A program made the translations under genes and the position numbers. Shown piece after piece: positions 1 to 14,352 of a DNA stretch of 64,000 bases. The notes under the pieces are model-generated. The model ran no database searches and was not told the DNA's origin. It saw only the letters and a list, made by a program, of their open reading frames with translations. Origin of the DNA: Cyanoderma ruficeps (Eukaryota > Chordata > Aves > Passeriformes > Timaliidae). The stretch lies in assembly GCA_008694505.1 (NCBI GenBank), contig VZDJ01000301.1, forward strand, positions 9,050,563-9,114,562, in the 5' to 3' direction. Every line of letters begins with the position of its first letter. Position 1 is the first letter of the stretch.

Positions 1-1103
1 CATGGGACTGGGATTTAGGTGTTGTAATTTGAAAATGAGCTTTTTCTATGATGAGGGATAAGAATAAAAAGCAGATTTGCAGGGCGGGAAAGGAGAAGTC
101 TGTGCAAATTGTTGTGTCAGCTGGGTAGAAATCTTGCAAGGAACTTTGCTGCGCTGCCAATGATCTTTTTGGGGAGCTGAAAGGGAGAGGAACAGGAGGT
201 GATTTGCCCCAAACGAGAATATTTTAGAATAGGTGCTGGTATAAGAATGGGCAGAAAAATAGATTGATCAGGGAACAAGAGGATAATTGGCCAAAATCAC
301 CCTGTGGTGACCCAGCTGGGGCAACTGATCCTTTCAGGGAGCTGGAATTCAAGACTTCTGGAGTTGTGCAGCAATTTGTATGTCAAAAGCTGTAATTTCC
401 CTTGAAAAGGAGTGACGGTTTCTTTGACTAAGCCCACTTGATTTTGACTTTCCCCACTGAGACTCTTCAGCCATTTGCCTTTTGCATCAACTTTTCATCA
501 GTGAGGGCTTTTCCCTTCATTAGACCAAATATTTGGAAAAAAAGCAAACCCATTCCTCCATTTCCCCACATCAGGATTAGAGCTTTGGCTTTAAAAGTCG
601 AGTTTTGTTGCACGATGACAGTTCAGCAAATATTTCTGAGTGTGTTAAATAACTCTTTGACCCATTCTGGAGTAAGGTCTCCAGTAGCAGAGATGTTCCA
701 AAGAAGAGGCTTGGATAAACTTGTCCTTTTAGCTGTGTTTCTGTTCAGCAGCCCTTAATCTTTTTATCCAGCACTTTGTAGAACACAGGAATTGCAGGGC
801 TGATATGGAGATTCTAAATTCAAACACAGTTGGAATCTTTGGGGATGCAACAGGAGCTAAGGAAAGGGGATGTGGCCAGCTAAGAACTTCCTCAGAGGGA
901 CCCAAAAATCTAAGAGGGAGCCAAAAAATCTAAGAGGGAGCCAAAAAGAGGTCACCAAAGATCCAAGTGATAAACAGGCAGATGTGACTGAATGATCATT
1001 TCAGACAGGAATTCCATCAGTATTAGAAAGGTGATGCCTGTAGCACACACAAAGTATGAGCAGATGGAGGACGTCTCAGATCATGGAAGACCTTGAAATC
1101 AAA
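1..1103. other. intergenic, no gene seen
   Basis: Mixed-composition unique sequence with one slippage repeat near 900. The longest frame (106 codons at 438-758) has no recognisable domain. Confidence 0.7.
893..948 (+). repeat. short tandem repeat of about 20 bp
   Basis: Two to three copies of AATCTAAGAGGGAGCCAAAA, probably replication slippage. Confidence 0.8.
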
Positions 1104-1360
1104 TAAATCATTGGATGGGTTGGAAGGGACCTTTCAAGGTCATTCAGTGCCACCCCTGCCATGGGACGTCTTCAACTAGACCAGGTTGTTCCAAGCCCCA
1201 TCCAGCCTGGCCTTGAATGTTTCCGGGGGTGAGGAATCTACCCCCTCTTTGGGCAGCCTGTGCCCGAGTTTTACCACCCTCTCTTTCTTAAATCTGACCC
1301 GAATCTACCCTCTCCTAGTTTAAAATCAGCACCTCTTGTCATCACCACAGGCCCTACAAT
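1104..1360 (-). mobile_element. CR1 LINE 3' fragment, antisense
   Basis: Starts with a reverse-complemented CR1 3' end (GGGTTGGAAGGGACC...) and runs through the diagnostic segment with 'ccatccagcctggccttgaatg'-type sequence into the LINE 3' region. Diverged, truncated at its 5' side, non-coding. Confidence 0.85.
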
Positions 1361-3233
1361 CTTCTTGGGTAGAAGCTTAGAGGACGGTTCACTGTTTAAA
1401 AAAATGATAATGAAATCTAAATTCTGTTAGTCCGGACTATGAGCTTGCTATTTTTTGGCTAATTCTGCTTTATACCTCTGCAAGATTAATCTCTCTACGA
1501 AGTGGAGAGAGAGAAGCCATTGTGACTTTTTGGATGCTGATCATCTATTTATTTATCACTTTGATGTAGGAACTAGAAAACCAGAGCCTCTGATAAATTT
1601 CTCACTCACAGTGGTGATGGCTAATGGTGGTTAATGTTTTCTCCTCCAGCTGCACGTGTGCTGGTCTTGAGAGGTTACTGAATGATTTTTCAGGAAACAC
1701 TGAATGATTTTTCAGGAAATTGCAATATCCTTTACAGTTGCCATGCTCATACATAAGGATAAAGTGGCTAATCCAGCCTTTGCCAATTCAGCTGAGTGGA
1801 AGGGGGAAGAGGAGGAGAGGATCAGCAGTGACCCAAAAAAAGAGAAATTAAATAAGAATTGGTCATTTTGGATAGAGCACCCTTTTGGAGAGCTTGGCTG
1901 CCCAAGGCTTTTCCTGCACTGAGCTGGGTTTGAAGTGAAAGGCTGACTTTGGTTGAACACAATTATCAGCTGAAAGATGGGAGGATTCAGTTCTCCTGAT
2001 ATATTTGATAACATCCACCAGGGGTTATGGGCATGGCACCAGCAGTGGGTGATCTTAACCTTGTAGAACACACTAATTTCCTCTCCCTTTCCCTGTTGTC
2101 TTGGGCAAACAAATCGCTACCATTGTTTTCCGAGATCATGGGAGAAATCCCTGCAAATAGAACATCTGCTTTTGATTAAACACACGCAGAGATAGTTCAG
2201 CAGATACCCATTAATCAAACTTAAACTTAGTTTTACCTCTTTTTTTAGTTAATTGTTACAAAGACCTACTTTTTTTTCCTATTTATCATTGGTTAAAGAG
2301 GTACAGGGCTACAATGTGCTTGGGGAAGGACCTGAAAACATCGAAGACATTATTTTCCCATATATCCCCCTCACTTGTAAAATTCATTTTGGTTTAATTT
2401 TTGAAATGGGCGAGCAGCTATTTGAGATAACACAGCCAGGGCTGAGTGCCTCTAAACCCAGCATTTCCAGAGGTCCATCACTGCCAGCTTTATTAAGCTC
2501 AAAGCTGAGGAAGGAATGATTTGCTGCCCGCAGAGTCTATGGCAAAGCTGATTTGGGAGCCTTGGGAAGAGTCATATGAGGGAAGAGCTGAAGGAAAATT
2601 TTCTGTCTCCAGCTTTTCTGAGTTTTGGCAGAATTAGCTGAGGAGTCAAAGCTGACGATGCTGAAAGTATGAAAGTGGTAGGATGACCTAAAATGTAGGG
2701 TCAAAACGTGCTAATTAGGCAACAATTAATGTTGAGTGACCTCTAGTGGTGTTTTCCCACAGTTTAGCCTCAGACTGGGATCCTTGACAGGGCCTGGAGC
2801 TCGGGATCTATATTTAAGAGCCCTCCCCCACCCACAGGACAAACAGTCTGTAAAAAACGGGGTTTGTTTTACTGAGAAAACTTCTGATAAATTGAAAAAT
2901 AAAATCAAAACTCTTTTTTTTCATAAATTTCTTTCTGCTAAAATCGTTTATTGTCACACCAGGCAGAGCAGCAAACCGGAGCCCGCCCCTCGATACAACT
3001 TTTGACATAAAATTATTTAGGATTACAAAAAATAATAATCCCACGAGGTGGTTCCTAAAAGGGGCAGAATGAGCCCAAATGTCTGGACCAATGGGGTCAA
3101 GTCTCACCCTCCATATGAGATGCATATTAATTCCTAAACATCTCAAAGGGATATTGGGAGAGGCTGCAGCCAGCCAGGGCTGATCCCAAGGCCATCCTTG
3201 GGATTCCATGGACATCTGGAGTTTATTCTGGTG
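1361..3233. other. intergenic, no gene seen
   Basis: Unique AT-rich sequence. A partial CTCF-like core on the - strand (2736-2749, GTGACCTCTAGTGG) has one core mismatch. No RNA or coding signal. Confidence 0.65.
1675..1718 (+). repeat. short tandem duplication
   Basis: Two copies of ACTGAATGATTTTTCAGGAAA spaced 24 bases apart. Confidence 0.85.
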
Positions 3234-3583
3234 AAAAGAAGGCTCAGGGAAGATCATATTGCTCTCAGCCTGACTGGAGGCTGTAGCCAGGTGGGAATCA
3301 GGATTTTCTCCCAGGGAACAAGTGACAGGACAAGGGGAAATGGCCTCAAGTTACACCAGGAAAGGTGCAGGTGGATATTAGGAAAATATTATTCCCTGAA
3401 AGAGTGGTTAAGCATTGGAACAGGCTCGCCAGGGAAGTGGTGGAGTCACCATCCTTGGAAGAGTTCTAAAAAACAATGAGATGTGACACTTAAACTCAAT
3501 ATTTTTTAATGGGTGTGATGATATTTGGTCAATGGTAGGACTTGACCATCTTGGATATCTTTTCCAACCTTAGGGATTCTGTG
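3234..3583 (+). mobile_element. CR1 LINE 3' fragment
   Basis: Follows the CR1 3' region in order: GAAAAGAAGGCTCAGGGAAG, 'gacaggacaaggggaaatggcc', 'ggatattaggaaaatattattccctgaaagagtgg', and the terminal 'cttttccaacct...gattctgtg'. It is 5'-truncated as usual for CR1. A small AT-rich insertion or decay is seen at about 3480-3515. Confidence 0.93.
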
Positions 3584-6500
3584 GGATCACCTGGAATGGC
3601 CTTACAGCAGCTTCCCCACAGACAAACCTGCTCCCCAAAGGGAGATAAACAGATATTAAACCACAGGAAGGCCAAAGGATTTGCTGAGGATAACTTTGTG
3701 CGGGGATGGTGGGAGTGATCCGACGTAGCAGCCCCTAAGTACAAGCTTCAGTTAAACGCAGTAAATACAATTGATTTTTTTTTTCAAGTGTTCCAGAACA
3801 CCAGTCAGGGAATAAATTAATCCCTTTAATTTCCCCTGAATTCTTACCTGGGGGTGAATTCTGAAGCAGAAACTCTGGCTGTTTGTTCTGGGTGAGCGAG
3901 GGGTCGTAAAACACCTCGCGAGGGCCTGGGAAGCAGCAGGCCAGGAAACCCAAGGCCGTAAAGATTTACTGTGCTCACAGTTACAGTCCCACAACCCCAT
4001 GAAAAGCCCCAGTAAAATATACGAGTTAGTTCTGCCGAGCAGAGCTGCAGCCTTTAAATCTGCACAGGTGCTGCCTTCCAAATACATAAATAAAACCCCA
4101 AATGCCTCCCTCAGAACGAACCAGGCCTCGCCGTGACGTGAGGCCTGTCCTGTAGGTGCTCATCCTCATAACATGGAAAAAGTCACTTTTTATTTGCGTT
4201 TCCTTCCATGCAACAGCTGCTGATGAAGATTTTTGGTGCAATCTCAGCTGACTGATGGTTTCCTTCACACAAAGATGGGAGTCCAAAGATGCTGTTGGGG
4301 TATATGACATCATTATTTTGCCAAATGGAAAAAAACGTTCATTTCGATGGCAGTCCTAAATTATTGCTGCCTTAAAGGCAAATGCTTTCGTATATTAAGG
4401 GTTTGAAAATTGGGTGATTAGTAGAGTAAATCTTGAGTAGGGAGGGCAAGAAAAGTCTGTGTTTAGTCCATTATTTAATTCAGCACTGAACAACTTGTAA
4501 GAATTTAATCCTCTCTATATTTACTTTTTCATGCATGCCCTGCTCACTTGATGGGCTGAATATATTTGTTTCTTCCTTAATTAATATTCTTTTAGCTCTT
4601 TAATTTTGTGGATAACAGAGATACCCAATAGAACTCTATGAGCAATCTGGGAAGTTTTACTAAAAACCAAAAAATTGCTAATTTTAGTCATCTTGAGGTG
4701 AAAGTATTTCTGTAATTAAACCTAACTCTGTAAGATAAAAGGTCACAGTAATTTCTTTTAAAAATATGCTTATTAATTCTCAATTATTTCCTAATAGTCT
4801 TGCTTGAGTTTATTGCTGTTGTTATTATNGGCCCTCGGACAAAACTGTGATCCTTTCAAAACACACAAGAGACAGAAAATGTCTCTGTAGCTTTCTGGCA
4901 GTATAAAAGTAAGTAATTTGATCTATTCCTCCAGAATCTTGCTGCTCTGAAAAGACTTCTAAATCTATTTTACTTTCAGTCAAGGGTGAACTTTGGTGTG
5001 ACACATGTGAGTTTGCACTTAATCCATTTTGTGGTGACCTGCTCCTTTATTGCTCTCTGCTCCAGTGTGGGAGAAAGATGGTTAAACACCACCAGGAGCT
5101 GATGGAAACGCCTCAAATGAAATTTCATTTTTCAGAGTGAGGCAGGGCAGCTCTGAGAGCCAAAATTTGTCTCTTGTCAAAGGAGAGAGAAAGAGCTCCT
5201 CTTTGGAGGCACTGATTGCAGGCAGAAAGAGGCACCAGGAACTCAGGCAAGGGTTTCACTGAAAAAAAATACATAATCTGTATTATTATTATTATTAATG
5301 CAAATTAATGATAGTCAAACCTGAATCTCTTGGTTTGACTTGGGTGATGATTTAAGTTTGCAATTGTGTGGCAGCCGATTCTCAGGTTTGTATTAGGATC
5401 CAAAATGAGAGCTTTCCCTCAAAAAAACTTCAGCTTTGGAGCAGCTCCTTCTTAGGTTGCCACTGTCTTCTCAGTCTGTTTTGTGGGGCGTGATGGTTGT
5501 TTTTTAACTCATCAAAAAAACAGCGCTGAAAAATGGACTTGAAAAAGTAAGCTCACAGATAAAGAGCCATTTATGAGACTTTCCAGATATATGAAAAGAG
5601 TGGAAGGTTTCAAAACCTCCTTATTGTGAACAGCATTTTATGCAACCGCTGTCGAAAATACATCTATGCAAAGGAATTTTTCCTGGGAAGTAAAAACACA
5701 GTTTAAAGATTTATGCTGCAGTTGCAATGCTCAGCCTTGGGTTTTCCAAAGGCAGCAAGATGGATTCTGAAATCCTTATAAAGCCTCTGCAAAACATCAT
5801 GTGCCCAACACAAATTCCTGCTTAGAACAATTTAAGTTGCAAATAAGGAGCCAGCCCAGAAATTCTGCATTTTTGGCTTGCTTTAAATGACTGTCCTTGT
5901 TGTTATGGTAATTCTATGAAAAAGACTCTCAGAAATCAATTTGTTGTTTGTGTATAATTCCCCAAACTGAGCAAGAAGCTGCTGGGAGTTGGGTGGATGA
6001 AGGAACTGCCTCTGGTGGAGGTGTTGAGCTCAATTTCAGTCCATCAAATTTAAAAATTTAAAAAGTCAATAATCTTGGTCACACCATGTTCACAGGCTGG
6101 GAGGGAGTGAGGATGCTAAAGGCATGGCTTGGATCATCCCAAAGGTTAGCACACAGCATTTGTCTCAGAAAATGGGATGCACAAAGAAAAGACAGGGTCA
6201 CTGGAGGTTCTTGGTACCTGCACTGTTAAAGCTGCTAAATTACAAAAAATCAGACAAAACTTGGAGCCAGGTTGAGAAGCAGCACGATGATGCCAATGGG
6301 AGGAGCAAAAGTTGGATTTACCAAGCCAAAAACTGTGCTGAAGGAAAAGAGGCGAGAACATTTCCACTTGTTAGAGGTATAATTGTGCAGAACACAGGCA
6401 AAGACACCGTGGCAGAGCAATAACAGGCGTTGGAAGCCTGGGACTGATGGTACATGTGGAAATCAGGGCAGGTGCTGCACTCTGTGTGCCCATTAAAATC

Positions 6501-8320
6501 CCCAAACCGCAGGATTTACCTCAGAAACTGGCAGAGGGAATAGACTTTTCCAAAGCGTGCCTGTCCAAAGCCTGGCAGCACCGTAGGAATCGGAATTTTC
6601 AAACCACACTAATTCTGACTGAACTCACACATTCGTGCCTGTTGAAGTAGGAAAGATTACCCTGGGGGGAGCCAGTTACCTGCAGGATTTCAAAGACGAA
6701 TGGATTGAATCCTGCAGAGAATAAATAGTATTTTCTGGTTTTTGGATGACATACTAATACCTGGGAGGGATTCAGACGAGTATTTACAAAACCTTGAGGA
6801 AATTCCAGCATGTTATAAAGCTATGCTTTAAACCGAACAAAAATAAGATTGTAGGCATGAGATTTTTTTTTCCCCCCCCAGCTCCCTCAAACCAAGTTCC
6901 TTGCCTAAGTTTCAGGGATAAAGGCTTTAAAAAGGAAAATAAAAACTATGGAGCATGCATAAGTGCCTCAATGCTACCCAACTTCTGTTGTTTTTATCCA
7001 TGTGAAAAGGTTTCTTATGGAAGTTCCAAATTACCATTGCTAATTAAGTTGATGTTTTCCTGATAAAGGAAACATAAAATAGATGTGGATGGAGCATTAA
7101 AATAAGAATTTTTTTTAGGAGAAAAGCCAAAAAATCGAAGAGCTCTATAGCATCCTATAATTTGAAGTCATTCAGGAGAACCTTAAACCACAATTTCCTG
7201 AAGGAAAATGGGCTGTTGCTTCATAAGACTCCAATACCCCCAAAATTTCCCAGTTATTTGCCTTTTAGATCATTATCAAAATCTGAAAAATACATCTACA
7301 TTTTTAAAAGAAAACTTGCACTCCCATTTAGGAATCAATAAACTCTAGGAACATCTCTTAAGAAGTATCTCGATGCAGATAGAAAACCAATGCTAAAAAA
7401 GAAGGTTGACTAATTTATATATTTTTGTGGGCAAGCAGTTTTGGGGATCAATCTTCTTACTATTTTTAATACTGTAAAATTCCTGGTGGACTGTGAAACG
7501 AGTGTCCATCACATCCCTCCTTCCAATCACCGACAAATTCAGCTGGAGACAGAGAAGAAAAGGTGATTTTCTGAGGAGAGGCCTGGATTTCTGTGTGGTT
7601 TTTGAACAGCCACATCAATTTTGAACAGCCGCATTCAAGCTCCAGTGCTCCACTGAGCAGCGTTACCTGGGCAGGAGATGCTCTTTTCCAGGAGGAGAAG
7701 CTCCAAGGAGCTTGTGAACCCTTTTTTACCAGCAGAACTATCCCAGTAGCATCGTGGAGAGATAAAAAAGGACTGAAAGAAGCTGCTCTTGGTGCACATT
7801 TTGATCAGGGCACCCGAGCCCTCTGGAGCCTGCAAGAACAAGGGCAGGACGTGTTTCTCCCACTCTCTTTGGACTGAACCTCTTGTGTGTGTGGTCACCT
7901 GGACTTGCAGCAGCGTTTTTATGCAGGATTTTTCTGAAAATCTCTTGCAAGGCCTTCCTGGGGAACACAGTGACTCCAGGAGCACTCGGTGTGGTTCTGC
8001 CTTGCCCCATCCCAGTGAGAGTCCCTTTGGTCATGTCCATCCTCTCCCCAGACTCAAGGGAAACGAGGGTCCTGCATATTTGAGTACAAACTTGTATCCT
8101 GTGCTCAGTAACAGGGAGGAAAAGCAAACATTATTGTCCTCAGTTAATTGCTTCTTTGTGACAGGCGCACTTCAAAGGCACTTTAGTCTCAAGTGCATCT
8201 TAGCAGAGAAAAACCCATATTACCGATTTTAACCCCCAATATTTCCAGCCAGGCAGCTGGAAGGATTCCACATAATGGAATCTCCACATGTGGAAGTGGA
8301 ATGTGGAATTAGTTTGGGGT

Positions 8321-8390
8321 TTGGTTGGGGTTGGGTTTTTTTGGGTTTTGATTTTTTTTTTGTTTTGTTTTGTTTTGTTTTTTAAAGTAC
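8321..8390. repeat. G/T-rich simple sequence with (TTTTG)n
   Basis: GGTTGGGGTTGGG-type sequence passing into five-base TTTTG repeats. Confidence 0.85.
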
Positions 8391-11300
8391 TGTTTTAATG
8401 AGGTGTTTAGTTTAGCAGATTTGGCTCCTCCAAATTACCTCAAGGGGATTCATATGTTAACGAACTCCACAGCTGTTGTTTGTGAAACCAGCCCAGCACA
8501 AGCAGAGCATGTTGTGCAAAGATTTAAATGCTCTGTTGGAGAGGTCACTGCACTCCTTTGTCTGCTGTCAGTTATTAATAATGAGCCTACTACTTAATTT
8601 TAAACACCGAGTTAATTTCTTTTCGGCATCGAATACGTTCCAGGTGGGTTCGGTTTGGGATTCAACGCCTGGGACAAGGGAGGGAAGCTGCAATCAAAGG
8701 ATGACCTGGTTTTATGCAATTGATGAAACATTTCGGGGTGGAGATGACTGGTGATGGAGTTTTAGGCTTTGGAGGTGGCCTGAAGAGGCTGCATTGAGCA
8801 GAGAGAACGTTTGCAATGATAATTGTTTTATAAACATGCCCCGATATGCTTCAAAAGCTTTAATTCTGGATTTCTTAAATTAGGCTGCCTTTGCTCCTGG
8901 CAAGCAATAAACTGTTTTCATTTTAGATGTCACTTTACATTTAAGGAAATTAATAACTGGGAAAGAAAAAAAATCCTGTTTGCTAAGTAAGGGCAGACAA
9001 TCTGTTTATTTCAAGTATGCAATTAAAACCCACAACTCTCCTCGTTGGACAAACCCTGGGTTTTTAAAGGCCACAGTGACAGAATTTGTGTGCTACAAGA
9101 GTAATCCCAGCTCTTATCATCTCACCAGAAGCAGGATGTCCTCTGCTGTTCCTGGAGCCCACCTGGCCACATCCTAGCATTGGAAAATGCAGTGGGCAGC
9201 AGGTTGTCCAGGAGACTTGGGTTAGGGAGTGCTGCTTCCCAGCCTACTCCCACATAGCACATTCCAGGGCATTCTGGCTCACAGATCATCTCATCGTTTC
9301 AATATTTGGGTTTGATTTCCTCCATGTGCTTTATTACTGAAAATAATGAATGATTTAATAATGAATCATTAACATCAGAGCAGCCTCTGCTGGCTGGTGG
9401 AGACAGAGCTGTGATGCACAGCCCCACAGGGGATTTCATTTGGACGGACCAGGCTTTATTCCCTCCCTCAAAGGTATCAGCATTTAAGTGCAAGGGATGA
9501 TATTTTGCCTGGAATTTAGGCAGAATATAAAATAGATGTCCAACGGGAGCCTTGCCAAATTCGAGCACTACATATTGGATGAGATCAGGGCTTCTGTCAA
9601 ACAAATGCAAATGTGGTGTGACTTTCTTGCACACAAAGCAAGAATTTCATCTGAGCCTCCATGACACGGCTCTGAAAACATAATTAAGCTCAGACAGCAG
9701 AATAAAACCTTTGCCTTCCTCAAGACAGAGAGGTTACTAATTATTGTAAAGTGGTTTTGTTGGTAAATCAAGTTTTGGAAAGATTTGGCGCTGCTAGAAG
9801 AGCCCTTCTGAAGAGAGAATAAGCCATGTCGAGTGAAAATATGCTTTCCCAAAATCCTTGTGTTGCTCTTTTGGAGAGGGAAAACTGAGGCCCAGTGTCC
9901 CTGAGAGCCCGTTCTCCCAAGTTATTTAGCTTGGGAACAACGCGGGGTCAGTGCAAGCTCCCACTGGTTCAGAGTTAATTTTTAAGATTATGAGAGATAC
10001 TTCCCATCCCAGGAGACCTGAGAGGGACGGTTAGGATGACATTTAATGTCACCTCCAGTGGCTGCTCAGCAAATGGTCCTCTGTCCTCGAGGCAGGGGGG
10101 TGAAATCAGCCCTTCATTTAACACAGGCCATTGAAACCCAGCCATGCACAGGCTTCTCACTTAAGCAGATGAGCTGGATGCAAACTGGATTGCTGATATT
10201 GTATTCACCCTCTCCCGACTGCAAGCCCCATTTCCAAATGTCCATCGAGTGGGGTTGGATGGGAAGGGGGGATAATTCTGTGTGATTTTTATTGCTAACT
10301 CTGAATAATGGAAGTGCAGCAAATGCAGCGTGTGGGTCATTCTTTGGACACTGTGAACATTCAGCTCAAAAATATTTGTAACACAGTGAACAAGAGGCTG
10401 TTCCTTTGCTCAGCATGGAATTAGAATGACTGCCAGTCGGGAATGAAGTCACCTTCCATTTCAGGATCTTTCAGCGAAAAAGGACGAGTTTTCCTGTGGA
10501 TCTGGATTTGTCATGTGTGTTCCTGAGGAAATGTTAAGGAACCGGATATTTCAGGAAAGTGAAAGGCTTGGAAATACATTTACACCAAACATTTCAGAAA
10601 GGTGGAAGGTTTAGAAGTACTTTTACACTCTCTTCTCCTTCGTTCAGTGCATCCCAGCCCAAATCTTCTCCAGACCACAGCCCTTGTCCCCACTGTGATT
10701 TCGCTGTCTCCCAGGACATGTCAGGATTTCCAAAAGGAGCTAGGACTGGGAATGGGTCAGCAGAAACCNCAGACAGACAGCAGGTACTTGAGGTTCACCA
10801 ATATTCCTAAAAGTAGAACCCCCTGACCAATACTTAGGTAACAACATTAGGTGTTCCTTTAATGAGTAACACCGATTTTGTAGATATTTCTCAGGTATTT
10901 CTAATAAGAAAAAAACCAAAAATCTGATGACATCTGAAGACGTAGCAGGTCCTCTGGAAAGTAACTTTGTCAAATGTTCTGGAAAGAAAGACAAATGGTT
11001 ATAATGGTGCAGACTGACCTCAGTTGTGGCCATTTCGCAGAGCAGCAACACACAGAGACATCTCCCCCTTTATACAAACCCCATTTATATAAGCCTTGAT
11101 AGATCCCTTTTAATATTCCCAGACACATCCCCACTGGTGCAGCGCCATTTCTGATAAAAACCCAACACTTCTCCTGTATCAAAATTCGCTCATTGTGCAG
11201 CGACTCAATGACATGGCTCTTCCTCTTTATGAGCCCTGAAAATATCTCATTAAGAGTTTCACAAATTGCCACCATAACTTCTGCTGACGCGCTCGTCCGT

Positions 11301-14300
11301 CCTCGGCTCCAAATAAATCCGGTTGACAACTTCATTGGAGCAAAGCAGGGCTTTCCCAGGCTGTGATTCAGCACTCAAACACCTCGGTGTCACCTCGAGC
11401 TCGGAGGTTTGACAGAGCCAAGGTGTGAGGTGCCACTTGAGACAAGCTGGGATGGGAGCGTGAGGGAAGCGCGGGGATGTTTTTCCTCCCCTCTCTCGGA
11501 TCTACGGTTTCAGCACTCTTCACCATCTGGTGGAACACTTGAGAGAAGAAAACAGTTTCTGCAATATCTAATTTTGCCATGTTTTTGGAACATCATTATA
11601 ATGATCTCTGTGTCATTTAAGTGTGATTACTCGTCCTCCAAGGCTTTTCCTGTTTACGCTTAAATAGTACTGGAGCGTGGCCAGATACGCTTGAAATGAA
11701 ATGGTACAAAATACTACATTTTTATCATAAAGGCTTAAAAGCAACATTTACAATTAGGGGACACAGCCTGTACTTTGCATTCTGGTAGGTTTTTTGTTTT
11801 GATCTCATTGTAGCAGTAGATAAATAAAATTAATTAAGCAAGCGTAATTACCGGTTAAATTTTACAAAATCCCGAAGAAATGGAAGGCCTAATTCAAAGT
11901 GGCGGTAATGGTGTAAATAATTAAGTCAAATTGTTTTCATTTTCATGCTGTATATTGTTTCCTTCAGCATGTAATGGTACAAGGCAAAGTGTACGCGGTG
12001 CTCGAACTAGACAAATAACAGATAAATTTATTCATAAATACTTTGTGGATTGTAATTAGAAGTTCACTGCTGCAGCGTCTATAGCGCCAGTCTATTTTTT
12101 CCTTCAGTTTCTGTAAATATTTGCCTGGGTAAATCTGTGCTTTGAAGAATGTAGAGACAAGGAGAATACACCACAAAAAAAAAAAAAGTGTTGCAAAATC
12201 ATCTTTGCCTCTTGGTTTGAGCGGCATCCAGGGTCCCAGCAGCGGGCAAGGTCTGTGTCCTCAGCATGGCCCAGGTGGTCCTGCAGCAGGCTGTGGGAGG
12301 CTGGGAGCTGGGTGTGAGATGAGTTTCCCTTCTCTCATTGCTTGGTGCCCCAAATAGAGCTTTTCCAACCAGGAGATACAAATTATGACCTGGCAGATCC
12401 TGCCAAAAATCCCTCTGCACGTCAAGGCTCCAGCAGAGATTGCCAGGACACGGGGCCGGGCGCATGCAGTGACTGTGCAGGGTAAGCACACTGTGGGAGG
12501 AGAATGGGATTGTTTCTCTCCAGGGCTGCTGAACTTTTCCTCAATGAGTTCCTTCCAGAGAGGGTGGAAGCTCAGGAGATCCTCTGGGGACCAGCACTCT
12601 CCGTGGCTCAGCTTTGAACACTGGGCAGTGACCCTGAAAAGAGCATTTGGGGACAGCACCCCCCCCCCCCCAGCTGCAGCCCCTGGGTGAAACCCATTTG
12701 TGTCACCAACCCTCAGCTCGTGCTCAGCATAGCACATATTTATTAAAACAGCAGTTTGGGAAATTCAGGGACGCAGAAGGTGAAACCCACTGGATAAATC
12801 TGCCATGCAGCACACTCTCAAACGCATTCCCATTGAGTGAAATCAGGGATCGCTTTAGGATCACCTGCGCTCCCTAAGGTTTGGGAGACCTTATTCCAGT
12901 GCATCCACCTGAATGCTGTGAGGGTTGTTAAGCCGCGCAATGAGGGGCACAAGAGGCTGTGGCACTGCTTGGAGCTGGCACGTGCCAATTCCTCCACCAC
13001 ACAAGCACAGAGTGCAGCACCAGGCACTGCAAACAAATCCTTGAAAAGCTCTGCACCGGGGTCAGAAAGACTCCTCGGGTTCACTGGTTCTTTCCATATT
13101 CCTCCAGCTGGAGGGAGAGCTGAAAAATACCGTGGAGCTTTGGGTCACCTCTCACTGCAGTGGAGCAAGAGCTTCTGCATAGCACTACTGGCCTCTGCTG
13201 CCAGCATGGGAGAGGAGGAGAGGAGAGGAGAGAGGCTTCCCACCCCTCTGCCTCTCAGGAGGGCCTCCTGATCCCTGAGTATGAGCTGCAGGAAAACCAA
13301 TCTTTCATCTTTACCTTATTTTCATGCTTACAAATAAAGGTCAAGGCTCCCGTGCTGTAGCCAGCGCCGAACGAGCTTTGAACAAGCACCCTGAAATGTG
13401 ATTGTAATTAGTTTCCTTTCAATCTCGATGTGAACAGTGATGTTAAAATGCCAGGACTGTAGCAGTGCATATGATTAACAAGCACACAGAAAGGCAGTCT
13501 ACGGGAAAATATGGATAGAAATGAACAAAATGCAAATGTTGCACTGCTTTAAATTTTATTATCCTCCCAGCTCTTCATAAAATACTGTAGACATCGTTTG
13601 ATTATATTTTTAGTCTAGGGAATTAATTTTTAACTAGGGAACTCGTTTCTGTCCTATGATTACTCTTCTCTGCAATGGCCTGTAGGTCTGAACTAAAAAA
13701 AAAAAAAAAAAAAATCACAGTTTTTATTGAGCTAATGATGCCCAGAATTGAAATTAATCTCACTTACGTGTGTGCCATGCCATGGAATATGTGCCGGAGC
13801 TGCAGGCAACCTGTGCATCTTTTCATACCAGTGATTTTTGCAGGACCCAGGTGTAGAGCCTGGCCAGGGGTGAGGCTGTGTCCTCCCAGTGTCACTGCCT
13901 GGCAGACTCCTTGGAGGCAGCTGATTCTGTGCAACCAGTGGAGGGGAAGGAAGAACAGAGCCAGTGATATTTCCTGGTCACTCCTCTGATTTCACTTCAC
14001 TGTCTCAAGGGTGGCTGGCAGCAGAGCCCAGGGGAGGGTGAAGAGGAGTTCTGAGCACTGAGCTCTGGTCACATCCACTCACAGCTCCTGCTCCGGCTCC
14101 CTCTGAACCCAGGGATGGGTGGGAACTGCTCCCAGGGATGCAGAAATTCCCTCACGCAGCCAAAAAGAACTTCAGAGCTGCTCCTCTGCTTGGAGCAGAA
14201 GGAATGGGAAGGAGAGAGAAACAGAAGAAATTATATGGGGAGGATTTTGCTTGAGAAATTACCAAGCTGTATTTTCTCCCTGGGAAAAAAGTTGTTTTTT

Positions 14301-14322
14301 TTTTCCCCAGCTGCCAAGTAAA

Positions 14323-14352
14323 TTCACTTTGTCAAAACACTGACAAAGTGAA
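14323..14352. repeat. perfect 12-bp inverted repeat (hairpin)
   Basis: Arms TTCACTTTGTCA (14323-14334) and TGACAAAGTGAA (14341-14352) are exact reverse complements around a six-base AAACAC loop, followed by an A-run. Confidence 0.85.

Noticed and set aside
6006..6022. Possible CTCF site on the - strand (CCACCAGAGGCAG)
   Set aside because: One G is missing from the core GGGC step, so the match is weak; not listed as a feature.
13690..13716. A-run as a possible processed-pseudogene tail
   Set aside because: No gene-like sequence precedes it on either strand and no flanking duplication is visible.
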